DNA of 64,000 nt from Streptomyces cyaneofuscatus (GCF_000718135.1 NZ_JOEM01000007.1:186001-250000), one strand, 5' to 3'; shown: positions 39,156-48,899, counted from the first letter of the stretch. Translations and numbers: made by a program. Notes: generated by a model from the sequence alone, not told the origin.

Positions 39156-40845
39156 GGCTGTGGGGGCCTTTCGCTGTGTCGGGGGGTGTGCCGGAGGATG
39201 TGCCGGAGGTGTCGGACGTTTCGCCGGTCCCGTTGGCGGCCGTCCCGTCGGGGGCGGTTCCCTCCCGGGCTGTCTTGCCGGCGGCCGTCCCGTCAGGGGC
39301 CGTCACCCCGGGGGTCGCGCCGCCCTGGAGCCGGGCCAGGTCGGAGGCGCGGACCTGGATGACCAGCAGGGCGACCAGCGCGGCGAAGACGGCGAAGCAG
39401 GCCGCCACGACGAAGGCGCTGGAGACGCCCGCGGTGAGGACCTCGTCCCCCCAGGGCGGTGGCAGCTCCCCGGTCCTGCGGAACTGGAGCAGCTGGGCCG
39501 GGGTGGCCTGTTCCACGAAGCGCGGCACCTGGTCGGTGGCCTCGTTGCGGCTGGCCGTGCCGAACATCGTCACCAGGATGGAGAGCCCCAGGGAGCCGCC
39601 CACCTGCTGGGTGGCGTTGAGGACCCCGGAGGCCGCGCCGGCCTCCTTCGGGGCGACGCCGGAGACCGCCATGAGGGTCAGCGAGACGAACTGCATGCCC
39701 ATGCCCAGGCCGAAGACGAGCATCGGGCCGAGGATGGAGCCGAGGTACGTGCTGTGGACGTCGGTCAGCGTCAGCCAGCCGAGCCCGATGGCGGCCAGCA
39801 GGGCACCCGTGACCATGAAGGGTTTCGGCCCCCACCGGGGCAGCAGCTGGGAGGCGAAGCCCGCGCCGACCGCGATGATGACGCTGACCGGCAGGAAGGC
39901 GAGTCCGGCCCGCAGCGGGCTGAAGTCCAGCACGTTCTGCACGAAGAGCGTCAGGAAGAAGAACATCCCGAACATCGCCGCGGCGAGGCTCAGCATCATC
40001 GCGTAGGTCCCGGCGCGGTTGCGGTCGCGGAACATCCACAGCGGGGTGATCGGCTGCCGGGAGCGGCTCTCGATGAAGATGAACAGCGCCAGCAGGACGA
40101 CCGCCGCCGCGAAGGAGCCGAGGGTGAGCGGGTCGCTCCAGCCGTCCTCGGAGGCGCGGATGAAACCGTAGACCAGCAGCACCATGCCGACGGTCGAGGT
40201 GAGGGCGCCGACGACGTCGAAGTGGCCCGGGTGGCGTTCGGACTCGCGGATGTAGCGGGGCGTGGCGAAGGCGATGAGCAGGCCGATGGGGACGTTCACG
40301 AACAGGACCCACCGCCAGTCCAGCCACTCGACGAGCACGCCGCCCGCCAGCAGCCCGATCGCGCTGCCGCCCGCAGAGACCGCGGCGAACACCCCGAACG
40401 CCCTGTTGCGTTCGGGGCCCTCGCGGAAGGTCGTGGTGATCAGCGACAGGGCGGTCGGCGAGGCGATGGCGCCGCCGACGCCCTGGAGCGCGCGGGCGGC
40501 AAGCAACTGCCAGGACTCCTGGGAGAGTCCGCCGAGCAGCGAGGCGAGCACGAAGAGCAGCACACCGAAGATGAAGACGCGGCGGCGGCCGAGGATGTCA
40601 CCGAGCCGCCCGCCGAGCAGCAGCAGTCCGCCGAAGGTCAGCGTATAGGCGTTGACCACCCAGGACAGGTTCTCGGTGGAGAAGCCCAGGGACTTCTGCA
40701 TGTGCGGGAGGGCGATGTTGACGATGGTGATGTCGAGGACCACCATCAGCTGGCACGAGGCGATGACGAGGAGTGCCAGTCCGCTGCCCCGGCCCTGCTG
40801 ATCGGGCCGGGTGGTCCTGCCGGGTGTCGCGTGGGAGCCCGTCAT
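39139..40845 (-). CDS. DHA2 (EmrB/QacA) multidrug exporter
   Basis: The 568-residue protein has 14 predicted membrane helices. Motif C (ALQGVGGAIASPTALSL) and motif A (GGRLGDILGRRRVF) of the major facilitator superfamily are present, together with the N-terminal MVVLDITIVNIALP of the DHA2 family. It exports drugs by proton antiport. The C-terminal tail after helix 14 is a 60-residue low-complexity run rich in Thr, Gly, Asp and Lys (GTAAGKTAREGTAPDG and similar). It is upstream of, and overlaps, the VOC gene. No adjacent dedicated regulator is seen. Confidence 0.93.
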   Translation of the reverse strand: MTGSHATPGRTTRPDQQGRGSGLALLVIASCQLMVVLDITIVNIALPHMQKSLGFSTENLSWVVNAYTLTFGGLLLLGGRLGDILGRRRVFIFGVLLFVLASLLGGLSQESWQLLAARALQGVGGAIASPTALSLITTTFREGPERNRAFGVFAAVSAGGSAIGLLAGGVLVEWLDWRWVLFVNVPIGLLIAFATPRYIRESERHPGHFDVVGALTSTVGMVLLVYGFIRASEDGWSDPLTLGSFAAAVVLLALFIFIESRSRQPITPLWMFRDRNRAGTYAMMLSLAAAMFGMFFFLTLFVQNVLDFSPLRAGLAFLPVSVIIAVGAGFASQLLPRWGPKPFMVTGALLAAIGLGWLTLTDVHSTYLGSILGPMLVFGLGMGMQFVSLTLMAVSGVAPKEAGAASGVLNATQQVGGSLGLSILVTMFGTASRNEATDQVPRFVEQATPAQLLQFRRTGELPPPWGDEVLTAGVSSAFVVAACFAVFAALVALLVIQVRASDLARLQGGATPGVTAPDGTAAGKTAREGTAPDGTAANGTGETSDTSGTSSGTPPDTAKGPHSHGLDP

Positions 40846-40994
40846 GGGTGGGTTCGTCTCTCGTTCCGAGGGCGCTGCGCCCCGTCGGGGGCGGTCGGTC
40901 TTCCGTCGGCCGGATGAACGCGGGCGTTCACCCGACCGACGTTATGACGGAACCGGGAGCCTCGCCATTCGATCACCCGAGGGGCGGGGCCGCC

Positions 40995-42005
40995 CTACTG
41001 GAGCGCGCGGACCGCCGTACGGAAGAGGGCGGGTGCGCGGTGGGCCGCCGCGACGATCATCCGGCGCGATACGGGGTGGCCCGCGGCGCCCAGCAGGGCC
41101 TGGGTCAGCAGCCGGTAGCGGCGCGTCGTCCTCGTCCACCGCGCCGGGTACTCCTCGGGCCGCTCGGCGGCCAGGCAGCCGACCGCCGCCGTCGCGGTGG
41201 CGACGGCGAGGGCGATGCCCTCCCCGGTCAGCGCGTCGGTGTAGCCCGCCGCGTCGCCGACCAGCAGGACGCGGCCGGCCCGTGGCGCCGACGCCCGCTG
41301 CCGGAGCGGACCCGCCCCGCGTACGGGGGTGGCGTGCGGGCCGAGCCGGGCGGCGAGGGCCGGGAAGCCGGCCAGGTGCTCGTCGTAGGGGCGGCGGTCG
41401 CGGCTGAGGACGGCGACGCCCACCAGGTGCTCGCCGACGGGGGTCACGTACGCCTCCGCCTCCGGTGACCAGTGGACCTCGACCAGGTCCGTCCAGGGGG
41501 CGGTGCGGTAGTGGCGGCGGAGCCCGTAGCGGCCGGGCCCGGGGGCGGGGTGGTCCAGGCCGAGGGTGCGGCGCAGCGGCGAGTGGAGGCCGTCGGCGGC
41601 GATGAGCCAGCGCGCGGTGAGCCCGGCGGCGGTGACGGTCCGCCCGTCCTGGCGAACCTCGCGGACCTTGCCCTCCACGATGCGTACGCCGAGGGCCTGG
41701 GCCCGCTCGTGGAGGGCCGCGTGCAGGTCGGTGCGCCGTACGCCGAGCCCGTACGCGTCCCGGAACGCCGCCTCCGCGCTGCGCCGCCCGTCGGTGTACC
41801 GGATGCCGCGCAGGGGGTGCCCGGCCGGGTGGACGCCGAGGCGGTGGAGGGCCGCGAGGCCGCCGGGCATGATGCCCTCGCCGCAGGCCTTGTCGACGGG
41901 GGCGGGGCGGGGTTCGACGACCACCGCCTCCAGGCCCGCCCGGGCGGCCTGGATCGCGGCGGCCAGTCCCGCCGGTCCGCCGCCCGCGACCAGGATGTCG
42001 ATCAC
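40995..42005 (-). CDS. srsC: SrsC-like FAD-dependent hydroxylase of phenolic lipids
   Basis: The 336-residue flavoprotein has a FAD Rossmann motif (DILVAGGGPAGLAAAIQAARAG), the KACGEGIMPGG loop, the VRRTDLHAAL motif and the GD box VLLVGDAAGYTDALTGEGI. This is the geranylgeranyl-reductase/PHBH superfamily. In S. griseus the third gene srsC hydroxylates an alkylresorcinol made by SrsA and methylated by SrsB. The order here is identical. It starts with GTG at 42005, overlapping the stop of srsB by four bases (GTGA), so it is translationally coupled. Confidence 0.88.
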   Translation of the reverse strand: MIDILVAGGGPAGLAAAIQAARAGLEAVVVEPRPAPVDKACGEGIMPGGLAALHRLGVHPAGHPLRGIRYTDGRRSAEAAFRDAYGLGVRRTDLHAALHERAQALGVRIVEGKVREVRQDGRTVTAAGLTARWLIAADGLHSPLRRTLGLDHPAPGPGRYGLRRHYRTAPWTDLVEVHWSPEAEAYVTPVGEHLVGVAVLSRDRRPYDEHLAGFPALAARLGPHATPVRGAGPLRQRASAPRAGRVLLVGDAAGYTDALTGEGIALAVATATAAVGCLAAERPEEYPARWTRTTRRYRLLTQALLGAAGHPVSRRMIVAAAHRAPALFRTAVRALQ

Positions 42006-42529
42006 GCCCGTGCTTCCGCCACCGGGAGGCGGGTCAGCGCCTCGTCCTCGCAGCGGATCCGGACGGCCATGAGGACGGCGTTGAGCAGGGTGAAGACCGC
42101 CGCGGTCACCCACGCCCCGTGGACGAGGGGCAGGGCGATGCCTTCGGCGGCGACGGCGACGTAGTTGGGGTGGCGCAGCCACCGGTAGGGGCCGCCGGTG
42201 ACCAGGGGCAGGCCGGGGACGACGATGACGCGGGTGTTCCAGCGGGGCCCGAGCGTGGTGATGCACCACCAGCGCAGCGCCTGCGCCGCGACGACGACGG
42301 CCGCCATGGTCCAGCCGAGGGCGGGAAGGAAGGGGCGGGTCGCGTAGTGGACCTCGGCCAGGCACCCGGCCAGCAGGGCGGTGTGCAGGACGACCATCGC
42401 CGGGTAGTGGCCGCTGCCCGCCTCGGTGGAGCCACGGGCCAGGCTCCAGCGGGTGTTGCGGCGGGCGACGACGAGTTCGGCGAGGCGTTCGGCGGCGACG
42501 CCGAGCACCAGCGCGGTGTACCAGATCAT
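42002..42529 (-). CDS. srsB: SrsB-like isoprenylcysteine-carboxyl-methyltransferase-family enzyme
   Basis: The 175-residue membrane protein has four to five helices and the ICMT/PEMT C-terminal signature (RWNTRVIVVPGLPLVTGGPY, RWLRHPNYVAVAAEGIALPL). The HPNY motif is the SAM-binding loop of this family. In the srs pathway SrsB O-methylates the resorcinol. The ATG at 42529 lies 14 bases after the srsA stop codon, so the genes are tightly linked. It overlaps srsC by four bases. Confidence 0.88.
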   Translation of the reverse strand: MIWYTALVLGVAAERLAELVVARRNTRWSLARGSTEAGSGHYPAMVVLHTALLAGCLAEVHYATRPFLPALGWTMAAVVVAAQALRWWCITTLGPRWNTRVIVVPGLPLVTGGPYRWLRHPNYVAVAAEGIALPLVHGAWVTAAVFTLLNAVLMAVRIRCEDEALTRLPVAEARA

Positions 42530-42542
42530 GGGCCGTGCCTTC

Positions 42543-43595
42543 CTACCAGCGCAGCAGCACCAGTTCGCAGCAGAAGCCCGGGCCCATGGCCAGCAGGAGC
42601 CCGGGGGTGCCCGGTTCGGGGCGGCGGTGCTCGATGGTGTCCCGCAGGACGTGCAGGACCGAGGCGGAGGACAGGTTGCCGACGTCGGCCAGCGAGCGCC
42701 AGGTGACGTCCAGCGCGCCCTCGCGCAGGTCGAGGACCTCGGTGACGGCTTCCAGGACCTTGGGGCCACCCGGGTGGCAGACCCAGTGGGCGATGTCCTT
42801 CGGCTTGAGGCCGTGTTCGTCGAGGAACTCCCGTACGTCGTCGGCGAGGTACTGGCGTACGACGTCGGGCACGGCCGGATCGAGGACCACGCTGAATCCG
42901 GTGGAGCCGATGGACCAGCCCATCACGTGCTCGGTCTCCGGGTACATCCGGCTGCGGGTGGCCACGATCTCCGGCCCGGCGACGGCCCGCCGCCCGCCGA
43001 GCGCGACCACCGCGGCCGCCCCGTCGCCGAACAGGGCGGTGGCCACCAGGTTGGCGGGGGTCGCGTCCTGACGCTGGAAGGTGAGCGAGCAGAGCTCGAC
43101 CGAGAGCAGCACGGCGACGTCGTCGGGCCGGCCGAGCAGATAGTCGTGGACCCGGGCCACCCCGGCCGCTCCGGCGACACAGCCGAGGCCGAAGACCGGC
43201 AGCCGCTTCACATCGGAGCGCAGGCCGAGGCGGGCCACCAGCCGGGCGTCGACGGAGGGGGCGGCGAGGCCGGTGACGGAGGTGAACATCAGCAGGTCCA
43301 CGTCGGTGGGGCGCAGCCCGGCCGCGCGCAGGGCGCCGCGTACGGCCTGGCCGCCGAGGTCGACGGCCGAACGGATGAACACGTCGTTGGCCGCGCCGAA
43401 GCCGTTCAGGTCGCGGTAGCTCTCCAGCGGCAGCACGGTGTGGCGGGTGCGGACGCGGGCGTTCTCGTGGAGCCGGTCCAGGACGCGGCGGTCGGTGCCG
43501 GGCGGCAGACAGGTGTCGGCCACCATGTCGGTGACCTCTCGCTGGGTGTGGCGGTGAGGCGGCAGGGCTCCGTGGACCGCGGCGATCCGGGTCAT
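42543..43595 (-). CDS. srsA: SrsA-like type III polyketide synthase (alkylresorcinol synthase)
   Basis: The 350-residue protein has the thiolase fold with the catalytic triad Cys139 (VFGLGCVAGAAG), His274 (WVCHPGGPKV) and Asn307 (VGNLSSASV). The N-terminal region YRDLNGFGAANDVFIR and the LFGDGAAAVV motif are as in bacterial chalcone-synthase-like enzymes. Together with the methyltransferase and FAD hydroxylase that follow, it fits the SrsA-SrsB-SrsC phenolic-lipid operon of S. griseus, which confers resistance to beta-lactams in that species. AGGAG precedes the ATG. The starter is probably a long fatty acyl-CoA. Confidence 0.9.
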   Translation of the reverse strand: MTRIAAVHGALPPHRHTQREVTDMVADTCLPPGTDRRVLDRLHENARVRTRHTVLPLESYRDLNGFGAANDVFIRSAVDLGGQAVRGALRAAGLRPTDVDLLMFTSVTGLAAPSVDARLVARLGLRSDVKRLPVFGLGCVAGAAGVARVHDYLLGRPDDVAVLLSVELCSLTFQRQDATPANLVATALFGDGAAAVVALGGRRAVAGPEIVATRSRMYPETEHVMGWSIGSTGFSVVLDPAVPDVVRQYLADDVREFLDEHGLKPKDIAHWVCHPGGPKVLEAVTEVLDLREGALDVTWRSLADVGNLSSASVLHVLRDTIEHRRPEPGTPGLLLAMGPGFCCELVLLRW

Positions 43596-43713
43596 TGCGG
43601 CTCCTGCATCGGGGACGTCATTGCCCCATCCTGACCGGAAGGTCCGGTGAATCCCGGTAAGGGAACCGCGCGGCCACCGTGTTGACGGGCCCACAGGTCT
43701 CTACGATCGCCCG

Positions 43714-44583
43714 ATGGATGCCACGGACGGGATGCGGACGGCCACGGCGGCGGCCCGGTGGCCGGGCCGCGCGGCGGGTCTTGCGCTCGCCTGCCATCCG
43801 GGTCCCGTGGTCGCGGTCACCGCGCTCGCCTGCGCCCTGGCCGTCGGGGCGGGCCTCTCCCCGGCGCGGCTCGCCCTGGTCGGGGTGGCGGTGCTGACCG
43901 GGCAGCTCTCGGTGGGCTGGTGCAACGACGCGTACGACGCGGGGCGCGACGCCCGGGCCGGCCGCCGGGGGAAGCCGGTCGCGGACGGCGCGGTCTCCGT
44001 GCGCGCGGCGTGGGGTGCGGCGGCGGTCGCGGTCGCCCTGTGCGTCCCGCTCTCCCTGGCCTGCGGCTTTCTCGCCGGTACGGTGCACCTGGCCGCGGTC
44101 GCCGCCGCCTGGCTCTACAACCTGAGGCTGAAGGCGACGGTGCTCTCCTGGGTGCCGTACGCGGCCGGATTCGCCGCGCTCCCCTCGCTCGTGACGCTCA
44201 GCCTGCCCGACGCGCCCTGGCCCCGGTGGTGGACGGTCACCGCCGGGGCACTGCTGGGGTGCGCGGCCCATCTGGGCGACACCCTCCCGGACATCGCGGC
44301 GGACCGGGCCGCCGGTATCCGAGGGCTGCCGCACCGGCTCGGCGCCCGGGGGACCCGGCTGCTGCTGCCGGTGCCACTCCTCGCGGCCACGGGCGTCCTG
44401 GTGCTCGGCCCGCCGGGTCCGGTGGACGCGGGGTCTCTGGCCGTACTCGTCCTGGCCGGTGCGGCGGCGCTGCTGGGGCCGGTGCTCGGCCGGTGGTGGC
44501 ACAAGGCCGCGCTGGCCGGGGCGGTGGCCGTGGCGGCGGCGGACCTGGCACTGCTCCTGGCGCGCGGCACAGCGCTGTCCTGA
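43714..44583 (+). CDS. UbiA-family prenyltransferase
   Basis: The 289-residue membrane protein has about eight helices. The first Asp-rich motif NDAYDAGRDARAG (residues ~70-82) and the second DTLPDIAADRAAGIRGLP are the Mg-diphosphate sites of UbiA aromatic prenyltransferases. It is divergent from srsABC with starts 118 bp apart. This suggests it could prenylate or otherwise act with the alkylresorcinol/quinone pathway, or make a related quinone. No other quinone gene lies next to it, so the acceptor is uncertain. Confidence 0.88.
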   Translation: MDATDGMRTATAAARWPGRAAGLALACHPGPVVAVTALACALAVGAGLSPARLALVGVAVLTGQLSVGWCNDAYDAGRDARAGRRGKPVADGAVSVRAAWGAAAVAVALCVPLSLACGFLAGTVHLAAVAAAWLYNLRLKATVLSWVPYAAGFAALPSLVTLSLPDAPWPRWWTVTAGALLGCAAHLGDTLPDIAADRAAGIRGLPHRLGARGTRLLLPVPLLAATGVLVLGPPGPVDAGSLAVLVLAGAAALLGPVLGRWWHKAALAGAVAVAAADLALLLARGTALS

Positions 44584-44747
44584 ACCCATCACCGCCCAGC
44601 GTCTCCTGCCGGTGCGTCACTTCACACGCCCTCATGACGTGAGCATGCGAGAACCGTTGACAAATCAGAAACAGACCAGAAATCTATCAACTGCTGTTTG
44701 CAAAACATTGACTGCATGGCTCAAATACCGTGGAAGCAGAGGACAGC
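44584..44747. promoter_or_regulatory. AT-rich promoter region of the alpha-glucanase gene
   Basis: This gap is markedly AT-rich for the window (runs such as CAAATCAGAAACAGACCAG). A TTGACA at 44657-44662 is a candidate -35 element, with AATCTA/TATCAA sequences 17-22 bases downstream as possible -10 elements. The exact start cannot be fixed by eye. Confidence 0.45.
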
Positions 44748-47699
44748 ATGAGATGGAAACGGCTCAGCGAACGATCGATCACCGGCCTGCTCATAGCGGG
44801 GCTCGTCACCGTCGGCCTGCTTCCCGTCCAGGCGGCAGCGACTGAGGCGACCGACCTGGCCCGGGGCAAGACCGTCACGGCCAGCGGATCGCATGGCGGC
44901 TTCCCCGTCGTCAACGCCAACGACGGCCAGGTGAACACCTACTGGGAGTCGAACGGGCACCCCTCGAACCTCACGGTGAAGCTGGGCGCCGACGCGGACC
45001 TCCAGTCCGTGGTGATCAAGCTGAACCCGGACCCGATCTGGGGCACCAGGACCCAGGAGTTCCAGGTGCTCGGCCGGACCCAGAGCGGCACCGGCTTCAC
45101 CTCGCTCAAGTCCCGCGCCGGCTATGTGTTCAACCCGGCCACCAACCAGAACACCGTGACGGTCCCGGTCAGCGGCCGGGCCGCCGACCTCCAGCTGCAG
45201 TTCTTCTCCAACACCGGGGCGCCCGGCGCCCAGGTCGCCGAGATCCAGATCCTGGGGACGCCCGCGCCCAACCCGGACCTGACCGTGAGCGCCCTGTCCT
45301 GGAGCCCTTCGGCGCCTTCTGAGACGGACAACATCACGGTCCAGGGGACCGTACGCAACGCCGGTACGGCCGCCTCTGCGGCGACCACCGTCGATGTGAG
45401 CCTGGGCGGCGTGGTCGTGGGCAGTGCCCCGGTCGGCCCGCTGGCCGCAGGAGCCTCGGCCCAGGTCTCCGTCCCGGTCGGCAAGCGGCCGCAGGGCTCG
45501 TACACCGTCTCGGCGCTGGTGGACCCGACCGACACCATCATCGAGTCGGACAACACCAACAACAGCCGCACCACCGCATCCCCGCTGGTGGTCGGCCAGA
45601 GCCCCGGCCCCGACCTGGAGGCCCGCTCCATCACCTCCAGCCCGTCCAACCCGGCCGTCGGCGCGGCGGTCAGCTTCACCGTCGCCGTGCACAACCGCGG
45701 CACCAGCGCGGTGAGCGCGGGCACCGTCACCCGGCTGACGGTGGGCTCCACCACGCTCAACGGCACGACCCCGGCCGTCCCGGCGGGCGCCACGGTGAAC
45801 GTGCCCATCGGCGGCACCTGGACGGCGGCGAGCGGCGGAGCCACCCTGACCGCCACGGCCGACGCGACGAACCTGGTCGCGGAGACCAGCGAGACCAACA
45901 ACGTCCTGGCCCGCTCCATCGTCGTCGGGCGCGGCGCGGCGGTGCCGTACACGGAGTACGAGGCGGAGGACGCCGCGTACCAGGGCACCCTGCTGACCTC
46001 GGACGCCAAGCGGACCTTCGGCCACACCAACTTCGCCACGGAGTCCTCGGGCCGCAAGTCGGTTCGTCTCAACTCCACCGGTGAGTACGTGGAGTTCACC
46101 TCGACCAACGCGTCGAACTCCATCGTCGTCCGCAACTCCATCCCGGACGCGGCGGGCGGCGGCGGCCGCCAGGCGACCATCAGCCTCTACGCGAACGGCC
46201 AGTTCGTCCGCAAGCTCGACCTCTCCTCCAAGCACAGCTGGCTGTACGGCAACACCGACAGCCCGGAGGGGCTCACCAACACGCCGGGCGGCGACGCGCG
46301 GCGGCTGTTCGACGAGTCGCACGCGCTGCTCGCCCAGACCTACCCGGCGGGCACCAAGTTCCGCCTCCAGCGGGACTCCGGTGACAACGCCGCGTTCTAC
46401 ATCATCGACCTGATCGACCTGGAGCAGGTCGCCCCGCCCACCGCCCAGCCCTCGGGCTGCGTCTCCATCACGCAGTACGGCGCGGTGGCGAACGACGGGA
46501 TCGACGACACCGCCGCCATCCAGCGCGCGGTGACGGCCAACCAGAACGGCCAGATCGGCTGCGTCTGGATCCCGGCGGGCCAGTGGCGCCAGGAGCAGAA
46601 GATCCTCACCGACGACCCGCTGGACCGGGGCCAGTGGAACCAGGTGGGCATCCGTGATGTGACGATCCGGGGCGCGGGCATGTGGCACTCCCAGCTCTAC
46701 ACGCTGACCCCGCCGCACGAGGCCGGCGGGATCAACCACCCGCACGAGGGCAACTTCGGTTTCGACATCGACGAGAACACGAAAATTTCCGACATCGCGA
46801 TCTTCGGCTCCGGCACGATCCGCGGCGGTGACGGCAACCACGAGGGCGGCGTCGCGCTCAACGGGCGGTTCGGCAAAAACACGAAGATCAGCAACGTCTG
46901 GATCGAGCACGCCAACGTGGGCGTCTGGGCGGGCCGCGACTACGACAACATCCAGTCCCTCTGGAACCCGGGCGACGGCGTCGAGTTCACCGGGATGCGG
47001 ATCCGCAACACCTACGCCGACGGCATCAACTTCGCCAACGGCACCCGCAATTCGACCGTGTACAACTCCTCGTTCCGCAACACCGGCGACGACGCCCTCG
47101 CCGTCTGGTCCAGCAAGTACGTCAAGGACCAGGCCGTCGACATCGGCCACGACAACAGCTTCCGCAACAACACCATCCAGCTGCCGTGGCGGGCCAACGG
47201 CATCGCGATCTACGGCGGTTACGGCAACAAGATCGAGAACAACATCATCGCCGACACCATGAACTACCCGGCCATCATGCTGGCGACCGACCACGATCCG
47301 CTGCCCTTCTCCGGGCAGACGCTGATCGCCAACAACGCGCTGTACCGCACCGGCGGAGCCTTCTGGAACGAGGACCAGGAGTTCGGCGCGATCACCCTCT
47401 TCCCGCAGAACCTGCCCATCCCCGGCGTCACGATCCGCGACACCGACATCATCGACTCCACTTACGACGGCATCCAGTTCAAGACGGGTGGCGGCCTGAT
47501 GCCGGACGTGAAGATCCAGAACGTCCGGATCGACAAGTCCAACAACGGCTCCGGCATCCTCGCGATGGGCGGCGCGCGCGGCAACGCGACGCTGACCAAT
47601 GTGACGATCACCAACTCGCGTGACGGCCATGTGCTGATCGAGCCCGGCTCGCAGTTCACGATCAGCGGCAGCCCGACCGCCGCACGCGCCAAGCGGTAG
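44748..47699 (+). CDS. Secreted GH87 alpha-1,3-glucanase (mutanase) with carbohydrate-binding modules
   Basis: The 983-residue protein has a signal peptide (about 1-25) and a discoidin/F5-8C module (about 28-165: ARGKTVTASG, GQVNTYWESNGHPSNLTVKL). Two CARDB-like domains (about 170-400), a CBM6-like region (about 405-575) and a right-handed beta-helix (about 585-983) complete it. The helix has the GH87 alpha-1,3-glucanase pattern: ITQYGAVANDGIDDTAAIQRAV, NPGDGVEFTGMRIRNTYADGINFANG and the catalytic Asp pair in RNTGDDALAVWSS. Such enzymes degrade fungal or bacterial alpha-1,3-glucan outside the cell. AGAGGA precedes the ATG at 44748. A hairpin follows. Confidence 0.9.
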   Translation: MRWKRLSERSITGLLIAGLVTVGLLPVQAAATEATDLARGKTVTASGSHGGFPVVNANDGQVNTYWESNGHPSNLTVKLGADADLQSVVIKLNPDPIWGTRTQEFQVLGRTQSGTGFTSLKSRAGYVFNPATNQNTVTVPVSGRAADLQLQFFSNTGAPGAQVAEIQILGTPAPNPDLTVSALSWSPSAPSETDNITVQGTVRNAGTAASAATTVDVSLGGVVVGSAPVGPLAAGASAQVSVPVGKRPQGSYTVSALVDPTDTIIESDNTNNSRTTASPLVVGQSPGPDLEARSITSSPSNPAVGAAVSFTVAVHNRGTSAVSAGTVTRLTVGSTTLNGTTPAVPAGATVNVPIGGTWTAASGGATLTATADATNLVAETSETNNVLARSIVVGRGAAVPYTEYEAEDAAYQGTLLTSDAKRTFGHTNFATESSGRKSVRLNSTGEYVEFTSTNASNSIVVRNSIPDAAGGGGRQATISLYANGQFVRKLDLSSKHSWLYGNTDSPEGLTNTPGGDARRLFDESHALLAQTYPAGTKFRLQRDSGDNAAFYIIDLIDLEQVAPPTAQPSGCVSITQYGAVANDGIDDTAAIQRAVTANQNGQIGCVWIPAGQWRQEQKILTDDPLDRGQWNQVGIRDVTIRGAGMWHSQLYTLTPPHEAGGINHPHEGNFGFDIDENTKISDIAIFGSGTIRGGDGNHEGGVALNGRFGKNTKISNVWIEHANVGVWAGRDYDNIQSLWNPGDGVEFTGMRIRNTYADGINFANGTRNSTVYNSSFRNTGDDALAVWSSKYVKDQAVDIGHDNSFRNNTIQLPWRANGIAIYGGYGNKIENNIIADTMNYPAIMLATDHDPLPFSGQTLIANNALYRTGGAFWNEDQEFGAITLFPQNLPIPGVTIRDTDIIDSTYDGIQFKTGGGLMPDVKIQNVRIDKSNNGSGILAMGGARGNATLTNVTITNSRDGHVLIEPGSQFTISGSPTAARAKR

Positions 47700-47712
47700 T
47701 CCCCTTCTGTAC

Positions 47713-47748
47713 GTTGCCGGGCCGGCGGTCGTCCGCCGGTCCGGCAAC
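47713..47748. terminator. Terminator of the glucanase gene
   Basis: A 16-bp stem with one G-U pair (47713-47728 with 47733-47748, loop TCGT) starts 14 bp after the stop codon. Confidence 0.8.
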
Positions 47749-47819
47749 GCCCTTTCAAGGCCCGAATTCACCGCTTCACGCCTCTGGGAAGTGCGAGGTC
47801 CGGCCGCTACCCTCCGCGC

Positions 47820-48899
47820 ATGATTCCCACGGTTGTCTGGGGTACCGGCAACGTCGGCCGCGCGGCGATCCGCGCCGTCGAGGCCCATCCGGCACTGACA
47901 CTCACCGCCGTCCTCGTCCACGATCCCGGCAAGGTCGGCCGGGACGCGGGCGAGTTGGGCGGGCTCGGCCGCACGCTCGGCGTCGCGGCCACCGACGACA
48001 TCGCCGCCGTCCTGGCCGGCCGCCCCCGGGCGGTGGTCTACGCGGCGTCCGGCGACATCCGCCCCGACGACGCGCTCACCGACATCGGCCGGGCCGTCCG
48101 GGCCGGAGCGGTCGTCGTCACACCCTCCCTCTATCCCCTCTACGACCAGCGCAACGCCCCGCCCGAGCTGCGGGATCCCGTCCTGGCCGCCGTCGCGGAG
48201 GGCGGCGGCTCCCTCTTCGTCTCCGGGGTCGACCCCGGCTGGGGCAACGACGTCCTGCCGCTGCTGGTCAGCGGTCTTGGCACCGAGGTGGACGTGATCC
48301 GCTGCCAGGAGATCTTCGACTACTCCACGTACGAGCAGGAGGAGTCGGTACGCCACCTGATCGGCATGGGCCACCCGCTGGACTACCAGCCGCTCATGCT
48401 CGCCGAGAGCGTTCCGACGATGGTGTGGGGCGGTCAGATACGGCTGATGGCGCGGGCGCTGGGCGTCGAACTCGACGAGATCCGCGAGACGCTGGACCGC
48501 CGGGCGCTGGAGACGACGGTGACCACCCGCACGATGGGCGAGTTCGCGGCGGGGACCCAGGGCGCGGTCCGGTTCGAGGTGCAGGGCATCGTGGGCGGTG
48601 AGCCCCGCATCGTGATCGAGCACATCACCCGTATCCATCCCTCGTGCGCACCGGACTGGCCCTCCCCGCCCGACGGCGTGGGCGCGCACCGGGTGGTGAT
48701 CGAGGGGCGCCCCCGTATAGAGGTGACGGTCGAGGCGTCCGACGAGGGCGAGAACCGGTCGGCGGGCGGGAACGCCACGGCCGTCGGGCGGCTCGTCTCG
48801 GCCATCGACTGGCTGGTGGACGCCAAGCCGGGTCTGTACGACGCACTCGATGTCCCGCTGCGGCCCGCCGTCGGCAGGCTGGGAAGGAGAATGGCATGA
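47820..48899 (+). CDS. Dihydrodipicolinate-reductase-like / amino-acid-dehydrogenase-type protein
   Basis: The 359-residue protein has an N-terminal Rossmann fold (VVWGTGNVGRAAIRAVEAHP) and a catalytic region with EIFDYSTYEQEESVRHLIGMGHPLDY, VWGGQIRLMARALGVELDEIRE and TMGEFAAGTQGAVRFEVQG. This is the DAPDH/DapB-like family of 2,4-diaminopentanoate dehydrogenase relatives in actinobacteria. Its stop overlaps the start of the CMD gene (ATGA), so they form an operon. The substrate is unknown; an NAD(P)H-dependent dehydrogenase is inferred. Confidence 0.82.
   Translation: MIPTVVWGTGNVGRAAIRAVEAHPALTLTAVLVHDPGKVGRDAGELGGLGRTLGVAATDDIAAVLAGRPRAVVYAASGDIRPDDALTDIGRAVRAGAVVVTPSLYPLYDQRNAPPELRDPVLAAVAEGGGSLFVSGVDPGWGNDVLPLLVSGLGTEVDVIRCQEIFDYSTYEQEESVRHLIGMGHPLDYQPLMLAESVPTMVWGGQIRLMARALGVELDEIRETLDRRALETTVTTRTMGEFAAGTQGAVRFEVQGIVGGEPRIVIEHITRIHPSCAPDWPSPPDGVGAHRVVIEGRPRIEVTVEASDEGENRSAGGNATAVGRLVSAIDWLVDAKPGLYDALDVPLRPAVGRLGRRMA

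Noticed and set aside
44721..48689. A 1322-codon minus-strand frame
   Set aside because: It is antisense to the GH87 glucanase and the dehydrogenase gene; the translation is repetitive Val/Gly/Asp without motifs.
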